This document shows, one piece after another, positions 53,280 through 64,000 of a DNA stretch of 64,000 nucleotides. The notes below the pieces were generated by a model that was given only the letters and a program-made list of their open reading frames with translations, was not told the DNA's origin and made no database searches. Source of the DNA: Ascaphus truei (Eukaryota > Chordata > Amphibia > Anura > Ascaphidae). Positions within the stretch are counted from its first letter, which is position 1, and every line of letters begins with the position of its first letter. A program made the position numbers and the translations under genes. The stretch is taken from positions 305,679,682-305,743,681 of the forward strand of contig CM071568.1 of the NCBI GenBank assembly GCA_036426205.1, written 5' to 3'.

Positions 53280-55433
53280 GTGTATATATATGACTGCAGT
53301 GTGTATTGTGTCTGTGTGTTGGTGGTGATTGAATGCAGCGGTGCACAATCTGAGGGGGGTCGCCCCGGCGCAAGATTATTTAGGCGGGGCGCGTGCGGCA
53401 AAACCTGGCTGCGCAGGCGAAAAATATGTGCGCGCGCGGCCGAACAGAATAGTGCAGGTGGCGGTCACATAATTCGGAGGTACGGGGGAGGAGCACGCGC
53501 GAGCCCTGTGATGTCAAACGCCCCTCCCTCCGGTGTCTGCCCTACAATAACGCTGTGTTGCTGCTCTCCTCCGCTGGCAACCTGCTTCGCTGCGATCCTC
53601 TGCAAGTGAAAGGGTAGGCTGCCACTTTATCACTCATACTATGAATGTACAGAATTAAGGTAAAAAAAGTGTAAACACTTCCCCACTCGTGCTTGCAAAA
53701 TTATGCCGGACACCCTGTGCTCATGCTTGGAGAGTTGGTGATGTCACCGCTCTCAGCGGCAGCGTGGACGCAGTCTAATTTTGCAAGAGCGAGCTGTTGA
53801 AGTATGTAAGTATTTAAGCTGCGCTTATAGTGCCGGCGACGCGACGTCATCCGAAAAATGCATTGTCGCTGCCGCGTGCGCTTATAGTAAGCGTGACGTG
53901 GCGATGCGATTTTTTGAAGCCGGCAATATTTGATTTTTCAGGGGCTGTCGCCTCATGTGACAGCCCCTGAACCAATCAATGGCCAGGTCGCCCGCACCGC
54001 CACCGCAAAGCGAAATACAACTTTTGCTAGCGTCGCCGTCGCGGGCACTATACGCGCGGCCTTAGACATATTTGTATTTACATTGTATACCGTTTAATAA
54101 AGGTTTTTTTTTAATGTGATTTTGATCAGACAGGGGGGGGGCCCGAGAAATTTCATGGATTAAAAGGGGGGCTCGGCCTAAAAAGTTTGCTCACTCCTGA
54201 TTTAACAGATCAGCCGCCCGTCAGCCAGGCATGAACCCAGGCTGGGAAGGCAAACGCAACGGGGCTTGTCAGAGGTGAGGAGCGGCGCATTCCAGGTATC
54301 TGCCAGGTACATACTGGGTATTTGCTCGAATAAAGTGTGTCGGTGCAGTATCACAATACTTTTATCATTCCCTGGCTGAATTTGCCTCAACCTCCTCTGT
54401 TAGAAGGTTATTCCACATATCCACCGCCCTTTCTGTACCTCATCACATTTCCCCTAACTCTGTCATCCTCCCGCTTCAGCGCAGTGACCTCTTGTTCTGG
54501 CAGTTCTCTTTATGAAACATACTTTCCTCCAATACTTTGTTAAACCCCTTTCTCTTCTCCTCATCTCTCCTCCTCTCTAATATTTACCCTCTTCCTGTCC
54601 TCATGGCAGCAATTGTACCTCCCACAGGCAAATCTGGCAGAGGAACATTTCTATACATCCAGCTACAGCCGGGGAAATTATCTACAAAGGCTGTAAACAG
54701 CAGAGTTGATTTGTGCTGAAACTTACTTGTCAATGTAACAATGGTGCAGGACAAACATTGGGTCATTGCTGGATATTGGGACTTGGCTCATGGTCCCTCC
54801 GATGTACACGTGGACTTGATTATGCATGGTTGTAGCTGATGTCGTCCCATCTGATGGCCTAATGAAACCTGAGCAAAGAGAGAACACAGAAACATCAAGA
54901 GCCAGTTTATATCATGTCCCTCTCTTACTGATCCCATCGCCATCACTGGATCCCAGCTCTCCCTATTACTGTCAGTAGGTTTATAAAGGAAGGTAATATA
55001 GGGACAGGATTACAACGGATAAACTGATTGATCAATGTACAGTACGAACTTGTAGAAACATTAGAAGTAAAAATCCATGACACATCCAGACATTTTTAGC
55101 ATTAATTGAAATTGGTGAGTTTCCACATATTCCAAAATGTTCAAGAGAAAATATCTGCACAATTTACATAAACATCGTTTAATCCTAACACATAAAAAGA
55201 TTCAAAATCAGTATTTCACCTTCCAGGGCATTACGGAAGCTTTGTGTTGCTCTGCTGTTATATGGGGATCTGTCAAAGTCTCTCAAATTGAGTGTGTCCT
55301 CCACATCTTGGAACGAGGGCAGTCTGTCATACTGAGGGTTGGTACCAGGTTGCCTCTGCAGCTTTTCCATCTGAGATTCATCATCAACCACCGGACAGTA
55401 AGCTTCCACACTGTGAAACCCGCTGCAGATGGA
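51885..55433 (-). CDS. tyr-like: Tyrosinase-like gene, exons 2-4 (block I)
   Basis: Partial gene of the tyrosinase family (type 3 copper oxidases of melanosomes that oxidise tyrosine/DOPA). Exon 2: 55433-55220 (acceptor cctcag; RLPSFQDVEDTLNL, SFRNALEG). Exon 3: 54868-54727 (gctcag / gtaagt; GFIRP, TMHNQVHVYIGGTMSQV, NDPMFVLHHCYIDK). Exon 4: 52060-51885 (ttatag; IFELWI, YPEN, DLGYKYSTYQGS). Exon 3 holds the copper-B histidines (MHN.xxH and LHH). Lengths 214, 142 and 176 nt compare with 217, 148 and 182 of vertebrate TYR exons 2-4, with the same phases. Exon 1 (signal peptide, copper A) and exon 5 (membrane anchor) are not in the window. The donor after exon 4 is a weak gttaaa; otherwise translation stops two nucleotides later. 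Intron 3 has a transposon, introns 1 and 4 satellites. It may be TYR or a lineage-specific paralogue. Confidence 0.92.
52863..54199. mobile_element. Nested hAT-type element (block I)
   Basis: 1,337 bp with exact 8-bp target duplications atttaaca (52855-52862, 54200-54207). Ends cagcggtgcgcaaact and, inverted, caggagtgagcaaact (13 of 16 match). 8-bp duplication plus CAG ends is the hAT signature. It contains an internal partial copy of its own start (cagcggtgcacaatctgagg, 53,336) and a GT microsatellite; no transposase. Confidence 0.9.
53199..53290. repeat. (GT)n/(TA)n microsatellite in the hAT element
   Basis: GT repeats followed by short TA runs. The block II counterpart (61,087-61,650) is several times longer and irregular. 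Confidence 0.95.
54350..54726. repeat. Intron 3 of the tyrosinase-like gene, repeat-derived
   Basis: Contains 'ttagaaggttattccacatatccaccgcc', typical of a common amphibian MITE, then CT-rich sequence. No coding signal. Confidence 0.45.
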
Positions 55434-55540
55434 CTGAGGAACAGGAGAAGACACAGAGATGATAATTCTCCCATTGCCTATTTGCTTTTGCTATAATTCT
55501 GAATACTGCAGACCATGGCCCTTCCTATTCCACAGGGCCA

Positions 55541-58055
55541 GCATAGGAAGAAGTCACAGGGCCAGCATAGGAAGAAGTCAAAAGGCCAGCATAGGAGGAA
55601 AAGTACCAGGACCAACATAGGAAGAAGTTCACAGGGCCAGATAAGAAGAAGTCACAGGCAGCTAGGAGAAGTCACAGGGCCAGTAGGAAGAAGTCACAGG
55701 GACAGCATAGGAAGAGTCACAGGGCCAGCATGGGAAAGACGTCACAGGGCAACATAGGAAGAAGAACAGGGCATGCAAGGAAGAGTCACAGGGCCAGCAT
55801 AGGAAGAAGTCACAGGGCCAACATAGGAGAAGTCACAGGCCAGCATGGGAAGAAGTCACAGGGCCAGCATAGAAGAAGTCACAGGGCCAGCATAGGAAGA
55901 AGTCACATGGCAGCATAGGAAGAAGTACAGGGCCAGATACTGTAGGAAGAAGTCACAGGCCAGCATAGGAAGAAGTCACAGGGCCAGCATAGGAAGAAGT
56001 CACAGGGCCAGCATGGAAGTAGTACAGGCCAGCATAGGAAGAAGTCACAGGGCAAGCATAGGAAGAAGTCACAGGGCCAGCATAGGAAAGTCACAGGGCC
56101 AACATAGGAAGAAGTCAAGGGCCAGCATAGGAAGAAGTCACAGGGCCGCATAGGAAGTAGTAACAGGGCCAGCATAGGAAGAAGTCACAGGCCAGCATAG
56201 GAGAAGTCACAGGGCAGCATAGGAAGAAGTCACGGGCCAGCATAGGAAGAAGTCAAGGCCGCACAGGAGGAGAACAGCGCAGCATAGGAAAAAGTCACAG
56301 GGAACATATGGAAGAAGTCACAGGGCCAGCATAGGAAGAAGTTACAGGGCCAGCATAGGAAATAGTCACAGGGCCAGCACAGGAAGAAGTCACAGGGACA
56401 GCATAGGAAGCAGTCACAGGGACAGCATAGGAAGTAGTCACAGGGCCAGCATAGGAAGTAGTCACAGGGCCAGCACAGGAAGAAGTCACAGGGACAGCAT
56501 AGGAAGCAGTCACAGGGACAGCATAGGAAGTGGTCACAGGGACAGCATAGGAAGATGTTACAGGGCCAGCATAGGAAGAAGTCACAGGGCCAGCATAGGA
56601 AGTAGTCACAGGGCCAGCACAGGAAGAAGTCACAGGGACAGCATAGGAAGCAGTCACAGGGACAGCATAGGAAGTAGTCACAGGGCCAGCATAGGAAGAA
56701 GTCACAGGGCCAGCATAGGAAGAAGTCACAGGGCCAGCATAGGAAGTAGTCACAGGGACAGCACAGGAAGTAGTCACAGGGCCAGCATAGGAAGAAGTCC
56801 ACATGGCCAAGCATAGGAAGAAGTCACAGGGCCAGCAATACTGTAGGAAGAAGTCACAGGCCAGCATAGGAAGAAGTCACAGGGCCAGCATAGGAAGAAG
56901 TCACAGGGCCAGCATGGAAGTAGTAACAGGCCAGCATAGGAAGAAGTCACAGGGCAGCATAGGAAGAAGTCACAGGGCCAGCATAGGAAAAGTCACAGGG
57001 CCAACATAGGAAGAAGTCAAGGCCAGCTAGGAAGAAGTCACAGGGCCGCATAGGAAGTAGTCACAGGGCCAGCATAGGAAGAAGTCACAGGCCAGCATAG
57101 GAGAAGTCACAGGGCAGCATAGGAAGAAGTCACGGGCCAGCATAGGAAGAAGTCACAGGCGCACAGAGAGAACAGCGCAGCATAGGAAAAGTCACAGGGA
57201 ACATAGAAGAAGTCACAGGGCCAGCATAGAGAAGAAGTTACAGGGCCACATAGGAAATAGTCAACAGGCCAGCCACAGGAAGAAGTCACAGGAGACAGCA
57301 TAGGAAGCAGTCACAGGGACAGCATAGGAAGTAGTCACAGGGCCAGCAGGAAGTAGTCCAGGGCAGCACAGGCGAAAGTCACAGGGACAGCATAGGAAGC
57401 AGTCACAGGGAGCATAGGAGTGGTCACAGGGACAGCATTGAAGATGTACGGGCCAGCCATAGGAAGAAGTCACAGGGCCAGCATAGGAAAGTAGTACACA
57501 GGGCCAGCACAGGAAGAAGTCACAGGGACAGCATAGGAAGCAGTCACAGGGACAGCATAGGAAGTAGTCACAGGGCCAGCATAGGAAGAAGTCACAGGGC
57601 TAGCATAGGAAGAAGTCACAGGGCCAGCATAGGAAGAAGTCACAGGGCCAGCATAGGAAGAAGTCACAGGGCCAGCATAGGAAGAAGTCACAGGGCCAGC
57701 ATAGGAAGAAGTCACAGGGCCAGCATAGGAAGAAGTCACAGGGCCAGCATAGAAAGAAGTCAGAGGGCCAGCATAGGAAGAAGTCACAGGGCTAGCATAG
57801 GAAGAAGTCACAGGGCCAGCATAGGAAGAAGTCACAGGGCCAGCACAGGAAGTAGTCACAGGGCCAGCATAGGAAGTAGTCACAGGGCCAGCATAGGAAG
57901 AAGTCACAGGGCCAGCATAGGAAGAAGTCACAGGGCCAGCATAGGAAGAAATCACAGGGCCAGCATAGGAAGAAGTCACAGGGCCAGCATAGGAAGAAGT
58001 CACAGGGCCTGCATAGGAAGAAGTCACAGGGACAGCATAGGAAGAAGTCACAGGA
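55541..58055. repeat. 24-bp satellite array, about 105 units
   Basis: Unit ggccagcataggaagaagtc+acag. Variants (gacagc, aagcagtc, aagtagtc) recur as longer blocks in the order aagaag/aagcag/aagtag around 56,380-56,780, implying a higher-order repeat. 57,480-58,050 is almost free of gaps, while 55,560-56,280 and 56,880-57,480 have many single-base gaps. On minus it can be read as VTSSYAGP octapeptides. It lies in intron 1 of the tyrosinase-like gene as oriented here. Confidence 0.97.
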
Positions 58056-58585
58056 ACATGCCAGGCATTGATTGGCAGTAAATGTAATTACATCTTTATA
58101 GATAGATAGCCCTTCCTCAGGATCTGGGAGATAGAGATACTGTCCAACTGTAATCTCAGTTTTCTTTCAGTGAAGATATAATGTTGCTGCTAATCTGCCT
58201 GCCTGGTACAGTAAGTCCCTGACATTGAACCCTGCTGTTAATGCGGCTATTGTGTCTGACAATCTCAATCTTATCTCAGTGAAGCAGTTTCACACAAGAA
58301 CTCTCCCGCTCACTTACATATATATATGTAAGTCACCGCTTACGCAGGCACACAAGCTTGGTGCTTATAAAATAGAAAAAAACTGACTTTCCAGCGTGCT
58401 CAGCTAGCCCGCAAAGCCATCCGTCCCGCGCGCGCACGCAGATTCCAGGACACCTGGCGCTCATGCTTTAAGCGTTAGCGCGCTCAGTGCCAGCAGGGAC
58501 GCAGCCTAAAGGAGACAGCGAGTCCCTCTTTGTACAACTCCCCCCCCCGAAGCCTGCAACCCCGCCCCCCCAAGCACAAAAGCCC
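58056..58585. other. Unique-looking spacer between blocks
   Basis: No exon of the tyrosinase-like gene (no copper-A type HxxxF...H pattern on minus) and no repeat recognised apart from a short (TA)n. Confidence 0.45.
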
Positions 58586-59194
58586 CGTTATCTGCACGAG
58601 GATTGGAGCAGCAGGGAAGGGACCCCTCACTAAATTTACCTACTGTATTGCCTGGACTCAGCGCGTTGATTCTATGTGCGCTTGTAAATAAGGCCCAGAA
58701 CGTTTTACATGAAAACACATCTCATGTCCTTGTTTGTTGCACCATTAAACATTCACGAGATATTTAACTATATTTATTACAAATGCAGACATAAATGTCA
58801 AGTGAAATAATTATTGTTCTGAGCGTCCAAAAAGACAATTCTATAGAAACCGATATGAAAAGGAATATTTTGCAGCTTTTAAATGCAGAGCAGAACCAAG
58901 CTTTTTGTAGGGTAATGTCATGCTAACCCTCCCCTCTTTAGGACAATGCATTTTAGTAGCAGGACTGTTAGCTACAGCTGAGTAGAGCAAGTCGCACCCC
59001 AGAATGCATAGCCTGCCGAGACCGGAGACTGCGTGTCGCTGCTACCTTCCCAGCACAAGGATTAAGTGGGAACAGGAGGCAGGTGAGCACCAAAAGTTAA
59101 AGGAATGGAAGAAAATGAGACGTCTCTACAGGTTGGGGCATAAGCTTGTAATCTCCATGGCAGACACAATTTTTTATGCTTTAAAACTCTACTA

Positions 59195-59762
59195 TCCCTG
59201 CTGTACTTCCTCTGGCTGCTGTACTTGGCTACTACTTAGGCGTGTCTCGACGGGTCGATGGTACATCCTGCTAGCGGTCCTGCGTACGCTGTTCTGTGGA
59301 CTATGACCTCCTGGCTGCGCTCTGCTCTGACTGTCCTCGTTCTCTCCTCTGGCCTGCTGTACCTTTCTCTGGCTTCTGTCTTCCTCTGGTGCTTACTTTC
59401 TCTGGCTGCTGTACTTCCCTGCTCTGTCTTCCTCTGCTGCTGTACTTCCTTGGCTGCTGTACTTCCTCTGGCTGCTGTACCTTCTCTGGTTGCTGTATCT
59501 CCTCTGGCTGCTGTACTTTCTCTGGCTGCTGACTTCTCTGGCTGCTGTACTTCCTCTGCTTGCTGCTGTACTTCCTCTGCGCTGCTGTACTTTCCTCTGG
59601 CTGCTGTACTTCCTCTGGCTGCTGTACTTTCCTGCTGCTGTACTTCCTCTGGCTGCTGTACTTCCTCCTCTGGCTGCTGTACTTCCTCTGGCTGTCTCTG
59701 GCTGCTGTACTTCCTCTGCTGCTGTACTTCCTGACTGCTTCTGGCTGCTGTACTTCCTGCTC
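59195..59762. repeat. Minisatellite, 18-bp unit, irregular (block II)
   Basis: Same unit as at 51,396 but with frequent gaps and an unrelated-looking start (59,225-59,330). Confidence 0.9.
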
Positions 59763-60494
59763 TTGTCGACTGCGTTTTAACTTCCCTGATATGTTGAATA
59801 TTTGTATCCAAGATCTGTTGACTTCCGGAGGAGATCTTTGTTTCCAATAACATGGGAAGTACCGGGGTGCAGCACTCTTCGGGGCCTTGTCCTGGCTGAT
59901 CGTTTTCAGGATATGCATTAGGATTTCATTATATTTGTTATCCATAACTCAAATTCCTATAACAAAGGGAAATAAACAGATCTGTCTTGCTATATTGTCC
60001 AAATAAATACAATATTCTCTACTAACCAACTCTCCACCAACCCTCTCTCCATCAACCTATTCTCCACAAACCTAACCTATCCCACGTTCCATCTCACTCT
60101 CCACCAATTTACCCCTCAATAACCCGCTCTCCTACCAGTTTGTTTTCTACACCACCTGCTCTCCAACCAACACTCTATACTTATAAACCAGACACACTGC
60201 CCTCTCTTACTCTACTCTTTTACCTAATGTAAACTCTTGAAATTCAAATAACCGGCTGTTCACCTCGAACTGTCTTTACTCTCATCTAAACCTCTGTTTG
60301 CAATCTACTTTCTTCCTGCCTTTCATCCTCACTTGCTCCTAATCCTGACCTTCACTCATACACACTAAACAAACATAGAATTCGACAGCAAATAGAGCCA
60401 CGTGACACGCCTAATTTGCCATTTTCCTGCCTGGTATAAAACCTCAGATCTCCGTCCCTTGTCTTCCTTTCATACTTAGAATATCTTTATAGTA

Positions 60495-61084
60495 CACTGG
60501 CGACACACTTTATTCGAGCTCGGCTAGTCCCACGAATTCGGGTATACACCCGTTGTGTATGAGGTTTATGACTGTTTTCTTCGCCGAGTGCATTGAGGTA
60601 TTTTCTAGGCAGGGATTGAGCATTTTATTCCCTCTGGCTGCAATACTGCACAGTATATATATATATATATATACTGCTTCAATTCATGAATTTATGCCAT
60701 CTGGTAGAACACGCGAAGCATTGCAGCCTATTAATCCTAATCATTATCTTAACACAGCGGTGCGCAAACGTGGGGGCGCGCCCCCTTGGGGGGCGCAAGA
60801 TTATGTAGGGGGGCGCGACTGAGTGCGGGGAAACCTGGGGGCGGGCAAGCACTGTCCGTGCACTGGCTGCTTCCCTGCTGTCTGTGTCAGAGGGGGCGGG
60901 GCCAGAAGCTCCTGCAGAGACTGCTGCTGCTGCTTCTATGCTGTGTCTGCCTGCAGAGGGGGCGGGGCTGCTGCGGGGCCTTCCCTGCACACAGCAAAGC
61001 CCTCCTCCTCCTGTCTGTTACCCGCGCTTGTTTTCTGCAGCACATGGGGGCCGGAGCAGGTTTAGTTACTCTCCCTCCCCCAGG

Positions 61085-61131
<47 letters not shown>

Positions 61132-62714
61132 GTGTGTGTGTTGTGTGTGTGTGGTGTGTGTGTGTTTGTTGGTGTGTGTGTGTTTGTGTGTGTTTTGTGT
61201 GTGTATGGTGTGTATTGTGTATGTGTGTGTATATGTTTTATGTGTGTTGTATAGTCTGTGTCTGTGTGTGTCTGTGTGTGTGTGTGTGTGTGTTTCTGTG
61301 TGTGTGTGTTTTGTGTGGTTGTTGTGTGTTTTGTGTGTGTGTGTGTGTCTTGTGTGGTTGTGTGTGGTGTGTGATGTGTCTGTCTGTGTGTGTCTCTTCT
61401 GTGTGTGTGTTTGTCTCTGCTGTGTGTGTTGTCTGATGTGTGTGTGTTGTGTATCTTGTGTGTGTGTGTGGTGTCTGTCTGTTGTTGTCTGTCTGTCTCT
61501 AGGTGTCTCTGTGTGTGTGTCTGTCTCTGTGTCTACTGTGTGTGTGTCTGTCTCTCTGTTGGTGTGGTGGTGTGTGTGTGTGTGTTGTGTGTGTGTGTGT
61601 GTGTGTGGGATGGTGTGTGTGTGTGTGTTGTGTGTGTGTGTGTGGCTGTCTCTCTTTACTATGTGCTATAATCTCTGTGCAGTGTGTTTGTGTCTGTGTG
61701 TTGGTGGTGTATTGAATGCAGCGGTGCCAATCTGAGGGGGTCGCCCCGCGCCAAGATTATTTAGGCGGGCGCGTGCGGCAAACCTGGCTGCGCAGCGGAA
61801 AAATATGTGCGCGCGCGGCCGAACAGAATAGTAGCGGTGGCGTCACATAATTCGGAGGTAACGGGAGGAGCCGCGCGAGCCCTGTGATGTCAAACGCCCC
61901 CTCCTTCCGTGTCTGCCCTACATAACGCGTGTGTGCTTGCTCTCCTCCGCTGGCAACCTGCTCGCTGCGATCCTCTGCAAGTGAAAGGGTAGGCTGCCAC
62001 TTTATCACTCATCCTAGAATGTACAGAATTAAGGTAAAAAAAGTGTTAAACACTTCCCCACTCGTGCTTGCAAAATTATGCCGACACCCTGTGCTCCATG
62101 CTTGGAGAGTTGTGATGTCACCGCTCTCACGGGCAGCGTGGACGCAGTCTAATTTTGCAAGAGCGAGCTGTTGAAGTATGAAGTATTTAAGCTGCGCTTA
62201 TAGTGCCGGCGACGCGACGTCATCCGAAAAATGCATTGTCGCTGCCCGCGTGCGCTTATAGTAAGCGTGACGTGTCGATGCGATTTTTTGAAGCCGGCAA
62301 TATTTTGATTTTTCAGGGGCTGTCGCCTCATGTGACAGCCCCTGAACCATCAATGGCCAGGTCGCCCGCCACCGCCACCGCAAAGCGAAATACAACTTTG
62401 TGCTAGCGTCGCCGTCGCGGGCACTATACGCGCGGCCTTAGACTATTTGTATTTACTTGTATACCGTTTAATAAGGTTTTTTTTTAATGTGATTTTGATC
62501 AACAGGGGGGGGGCCCCGAAAAATTTCATGGATTAAGGGGGGCTCGGCCTAAAAAGTTTGCTCACTCCTGATTTAACAGATCAGCCGCCCGTCAGCCGGC
62601 ATGAACCCAGGCTGAAGGCAAACGCCACGGGCTGTCAGAGTTGAGGAGCGGCGCATTCCAGGTATCTGCCAGGTACATACTGGGTATTTGCTCGAATAAA
62701 GTGTGTCGGTGCAG
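60495..62714. mobile_element. TA-flanked element with nested hAT (block II)
   Basis: Counterpart of 52,601-54,348 with TA at 60493-60494 and 62715-62716. The nested hAT spans ~60,755-62,570. Its left target duplication is damaged (ttaaca), the right is atttaaca. Confidence 0.85.
61087..61650. repeat. Expanded GT-rich tract (block II)
   Basis: Irregular GT repeats with TGTC, TTGT and TGGT interruptions, ~560 bp against ~90 bp in block I. Frames through it give Cys-Val polymers only. Confidence 0.93.
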
Positions 62715-63880
62715 TATCACAATACTTTTATCATTCCCTGGCTGAATTTGCCTCAACCTCCTCTGTTAGAAGGTTATTCCACATATCCACCGCCCTTTCT
62801 GTACCTCATCACATTTCCCCAACTCTGTCATCCTCCCGCTCAGCGCAGTGACCTCTTGTTCTGGCAGTTCTCTTTATGAAACATACTTTCCTCCAATACT
62901 TTGTTAAACCCCTTTCTCTTCTCCTCATCTCTCCTCCCTCTAATATTTACCCTCTTCCTGTCCTCAGGCAGCAATTGTACCTCCCACAGGCAATCTGGCA
63001 GAGGAACATTTCTATACATCCAGCTACAGCCGGGAAATTATCTACAAAGGCTGTAAACAGCAGAGTTGATTTGTGCTGAAACTTACTTGTCAATGTAACA
63101 ATGGTGCAGACAACATTGGGTCATTGCTGATATTGGGACTTGGCTCATGGTCCCTCCGATGTACACGTGGACTTGATTATGCATGGTTGTAGCTGATGTC
63201 GTCCCATCTGATGGCTACTATGAACCTGAGCAAAGAGAGAACACAGAAACATCAAGAGCCATTTATATCATGTCCCTCTCTTACTGATCCCATCGCCATC
63301 ACTGGATCCCAGCTCTCCCTATTACTGTCAGTAGGTTTTATAAAGGAAGGTAATATAGACAGGATTACAACGGATAAACTGATTGATCAATGTACAGTAC
63401 GAACTTGTAGAAACATTAGAAGTAAAAAATCCATGACACATCCAGACATTTTTAGCATTAATTGAAATTGGTGAGTTTCCACATATTCCAAAATGTTCAA
63501 GAGAAATATCTGCACAATTTACATAAACATACGTTTAATCCTAACACATAAAAAGATTCAAATCAGTATTTAACCTTCCAGGGCATTACGGAAGCTTGTG
63601 TTGCTCTGCTGTTATATGGGATCTGTCAAAGTCTCTCAAATTGAGTGTGTCCTCCACATCTTGGAACGAGGGCAGTCTGTCATACTGAGGGTTGGTACCA
63701 GGTTGCCTCTGCAGCTTTTCCATCTGAGATTCATCTCAACCACCGACAGTAAGCTTCCACACTGTGAAACCCGCTGCAGATGGACTGAGGAACGAGAAGA
63801 CACAGAGATGATAATTCTCCCATTGCCTATTTGCTTTTGCTATAATTCTGAATACTGCAGACCATGGCCCCTTCCTATTC

Positions 63881-64000
63881 CCCAGGGCCAGCATAGAAAA
63901 GTCACAGGGCCAGCATAGGAAGAAGTCAAAGGCACATAGAAGAAGTCACAGGGCCAGCATAGGAGAAGTCACAGACCAACATAGGAAGAAGTCACAGGGC
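63881..64000. repeat. 24-bp satellite, start of second array
   Basis: Same unit as 55,541-58,055, with gaps, running off the window end. Confidence 0.95.

Larger units (their letters stand above)
52601..54348. mobile_element. TA-flanked element related to the forkhead unit (block I)
   Basis: TA at 52599-52600 and 54349-54350. Ends cactggcgacacactttatt and, inverted, ctgcaccgacacactttatt. Internal sequence (tggaatgcgccgctcctcacc..., and 'gcctattaaatcctaat...catgaattt...gccatctggtagacacgcg') is homologous to the first ~250 bp of the forkhead units (e.g. 15,160-15,383), but no forkhead gene is present. So it is a non-autonomous relative, 411 bp without the nested hAT. Confidence 0.82.
50790..55540. 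repeat. Large tandem duplication, block I
   Basis: Collinear with 58,586-63,880: same order of flank, 18-bp minisatellite, tyrosinase exon 4, TA element with nested hAT, exons 3 and 2, and 24-bp satellite. Block I frames are clean; block II has many small gaps. The start lies in 'gcgaggatttggagcagcagg' (50,790). Confidence 0.9.
59782..63784 (-). pseudogene. tyr-like: Tyrosinase-like exons 2-4, second copy (block II)
   Basis: Exon 2: 63784-63575 (210 nt against 214), exon 3: 63225-63087 (139 against 142), exon 4: 59956-59782 (175 against 176). Splice acceptors are kept (the exon 2 donor reads gttaaa rather than gtgaaa), but each exon has frame-breaking single-base gaps, so no exon is fully readable. 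Either a pseudogenised duplicate or the same locus assembled from uncorrected reads. No exon 1 lies between the two copies, so they cannot be two complete genes. Confidence 0.88.
58586..63880. repeat. Large tandem duplication, block II
   Basis: Second copy of 50,790-55,540 at an offset of ~7.8 kb (left) to ~8.35 kb (right). The drift is explained mainly by the longer GT tract. Differences are dominated by single-base losses, often in homopolymers (e.g. gctttg to gcttg, ggggat to gggat). Confidence 0.9.

Noticed and set aside
56230..58051. Long minus-strand frames with VTSSYAGP or CDFFLCWP repeats
   Set aside because: 24-bp satellite read in phase; no start context, no other domain, and gaps break it at random.
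55541..58055. CRISPR array
   Set aside because: Direct tandem repeats without unique spacers, in a vertebrate genome.
61091..61735. 214-codon Cys/Val-rich frame
   Set aside because: Translation of a GT microsatellite.

Overview
The window looks like repeat-rich nuclear DNA of a vertebrate, most probably a frog. The evidence is a frog-type L1 ORF2, two Penelope-like elements with GIY-YIG endonucleases, intron-bearing genes with GT-AG junctions, a class I endogenous retrovirus remnant, and exons of a tyrosinase-family gene. There is no bacterial gene organisation. About nine tenths of what can be recognised is mobile or tandemly repeated DNA.

Layout. 1-2,500: candidate LTR-like repeat with a ~54-bp minisatellite. 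2,517-6,115: 5'-truncated, broken L1. 6,541-12,969: a Tc1/mariner-like transposon (copy A) with ~0.4-kb inverted terminal arms, holding a five-exon transposase (minus) and, divergently, a BEN-like gene (plus). 12,970-14,000: retroviral env fragment and 3' LTR. 13,998-15,383: a unit encoding a forkhead-domain protein (minus). 15,386-19,123: LTR element with a coiled-coil ORF, inserted in a Penelope-like element that continues to ~22,350. 22,350-27,698: poorly classifiable repeats. 27,700-30,898 and 31,754-39,000: two further copies of the forkhead / BEN / transposase cassette. 39,860-47,700: a third, deleted transposase copy (C), with a 3.4-kb block inserted in it. 47,930-49,250: second copy of part of that block. 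49,760-50,500: Penelope endonuclease remnant. 50,790-64,000: two tandem ~8-kb blocks, each with exons 2-4 of a tyrosinase-like gene on the minus strand, an 18-bp minisatellite, a TA-flanked transposon with a nested hAT element, and a 24-bp satellite.

The most unusual content is the cassette seen three times in one arrangement: forkhead gene, convergent BEN gene, and (where not truncated) a divergent intron-containing transposase. All three forkhead frames are open, whereas the transposase and BEN copies carry lesions. The two host-like DNA-binding proteins suggest that the element encodes its own chromatin or transcription factors. Small GC-rich elements (TA target duplications, terminal motif shared with the forkhead unit) look like non-autonomous relatives. 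Whether the forkhead unit and the BEN/transposase unit are one transposon or two nested ones cannot be settled here.

The only convincing host gene is the tyrosinase-like one. Its exons match the TYR exon 2-3-4 phases and approximate sizes. The right-hand copy differs by many single-base, often homopolymer, gaps, so it may be a degenerate duplicate or unpolished assembly.
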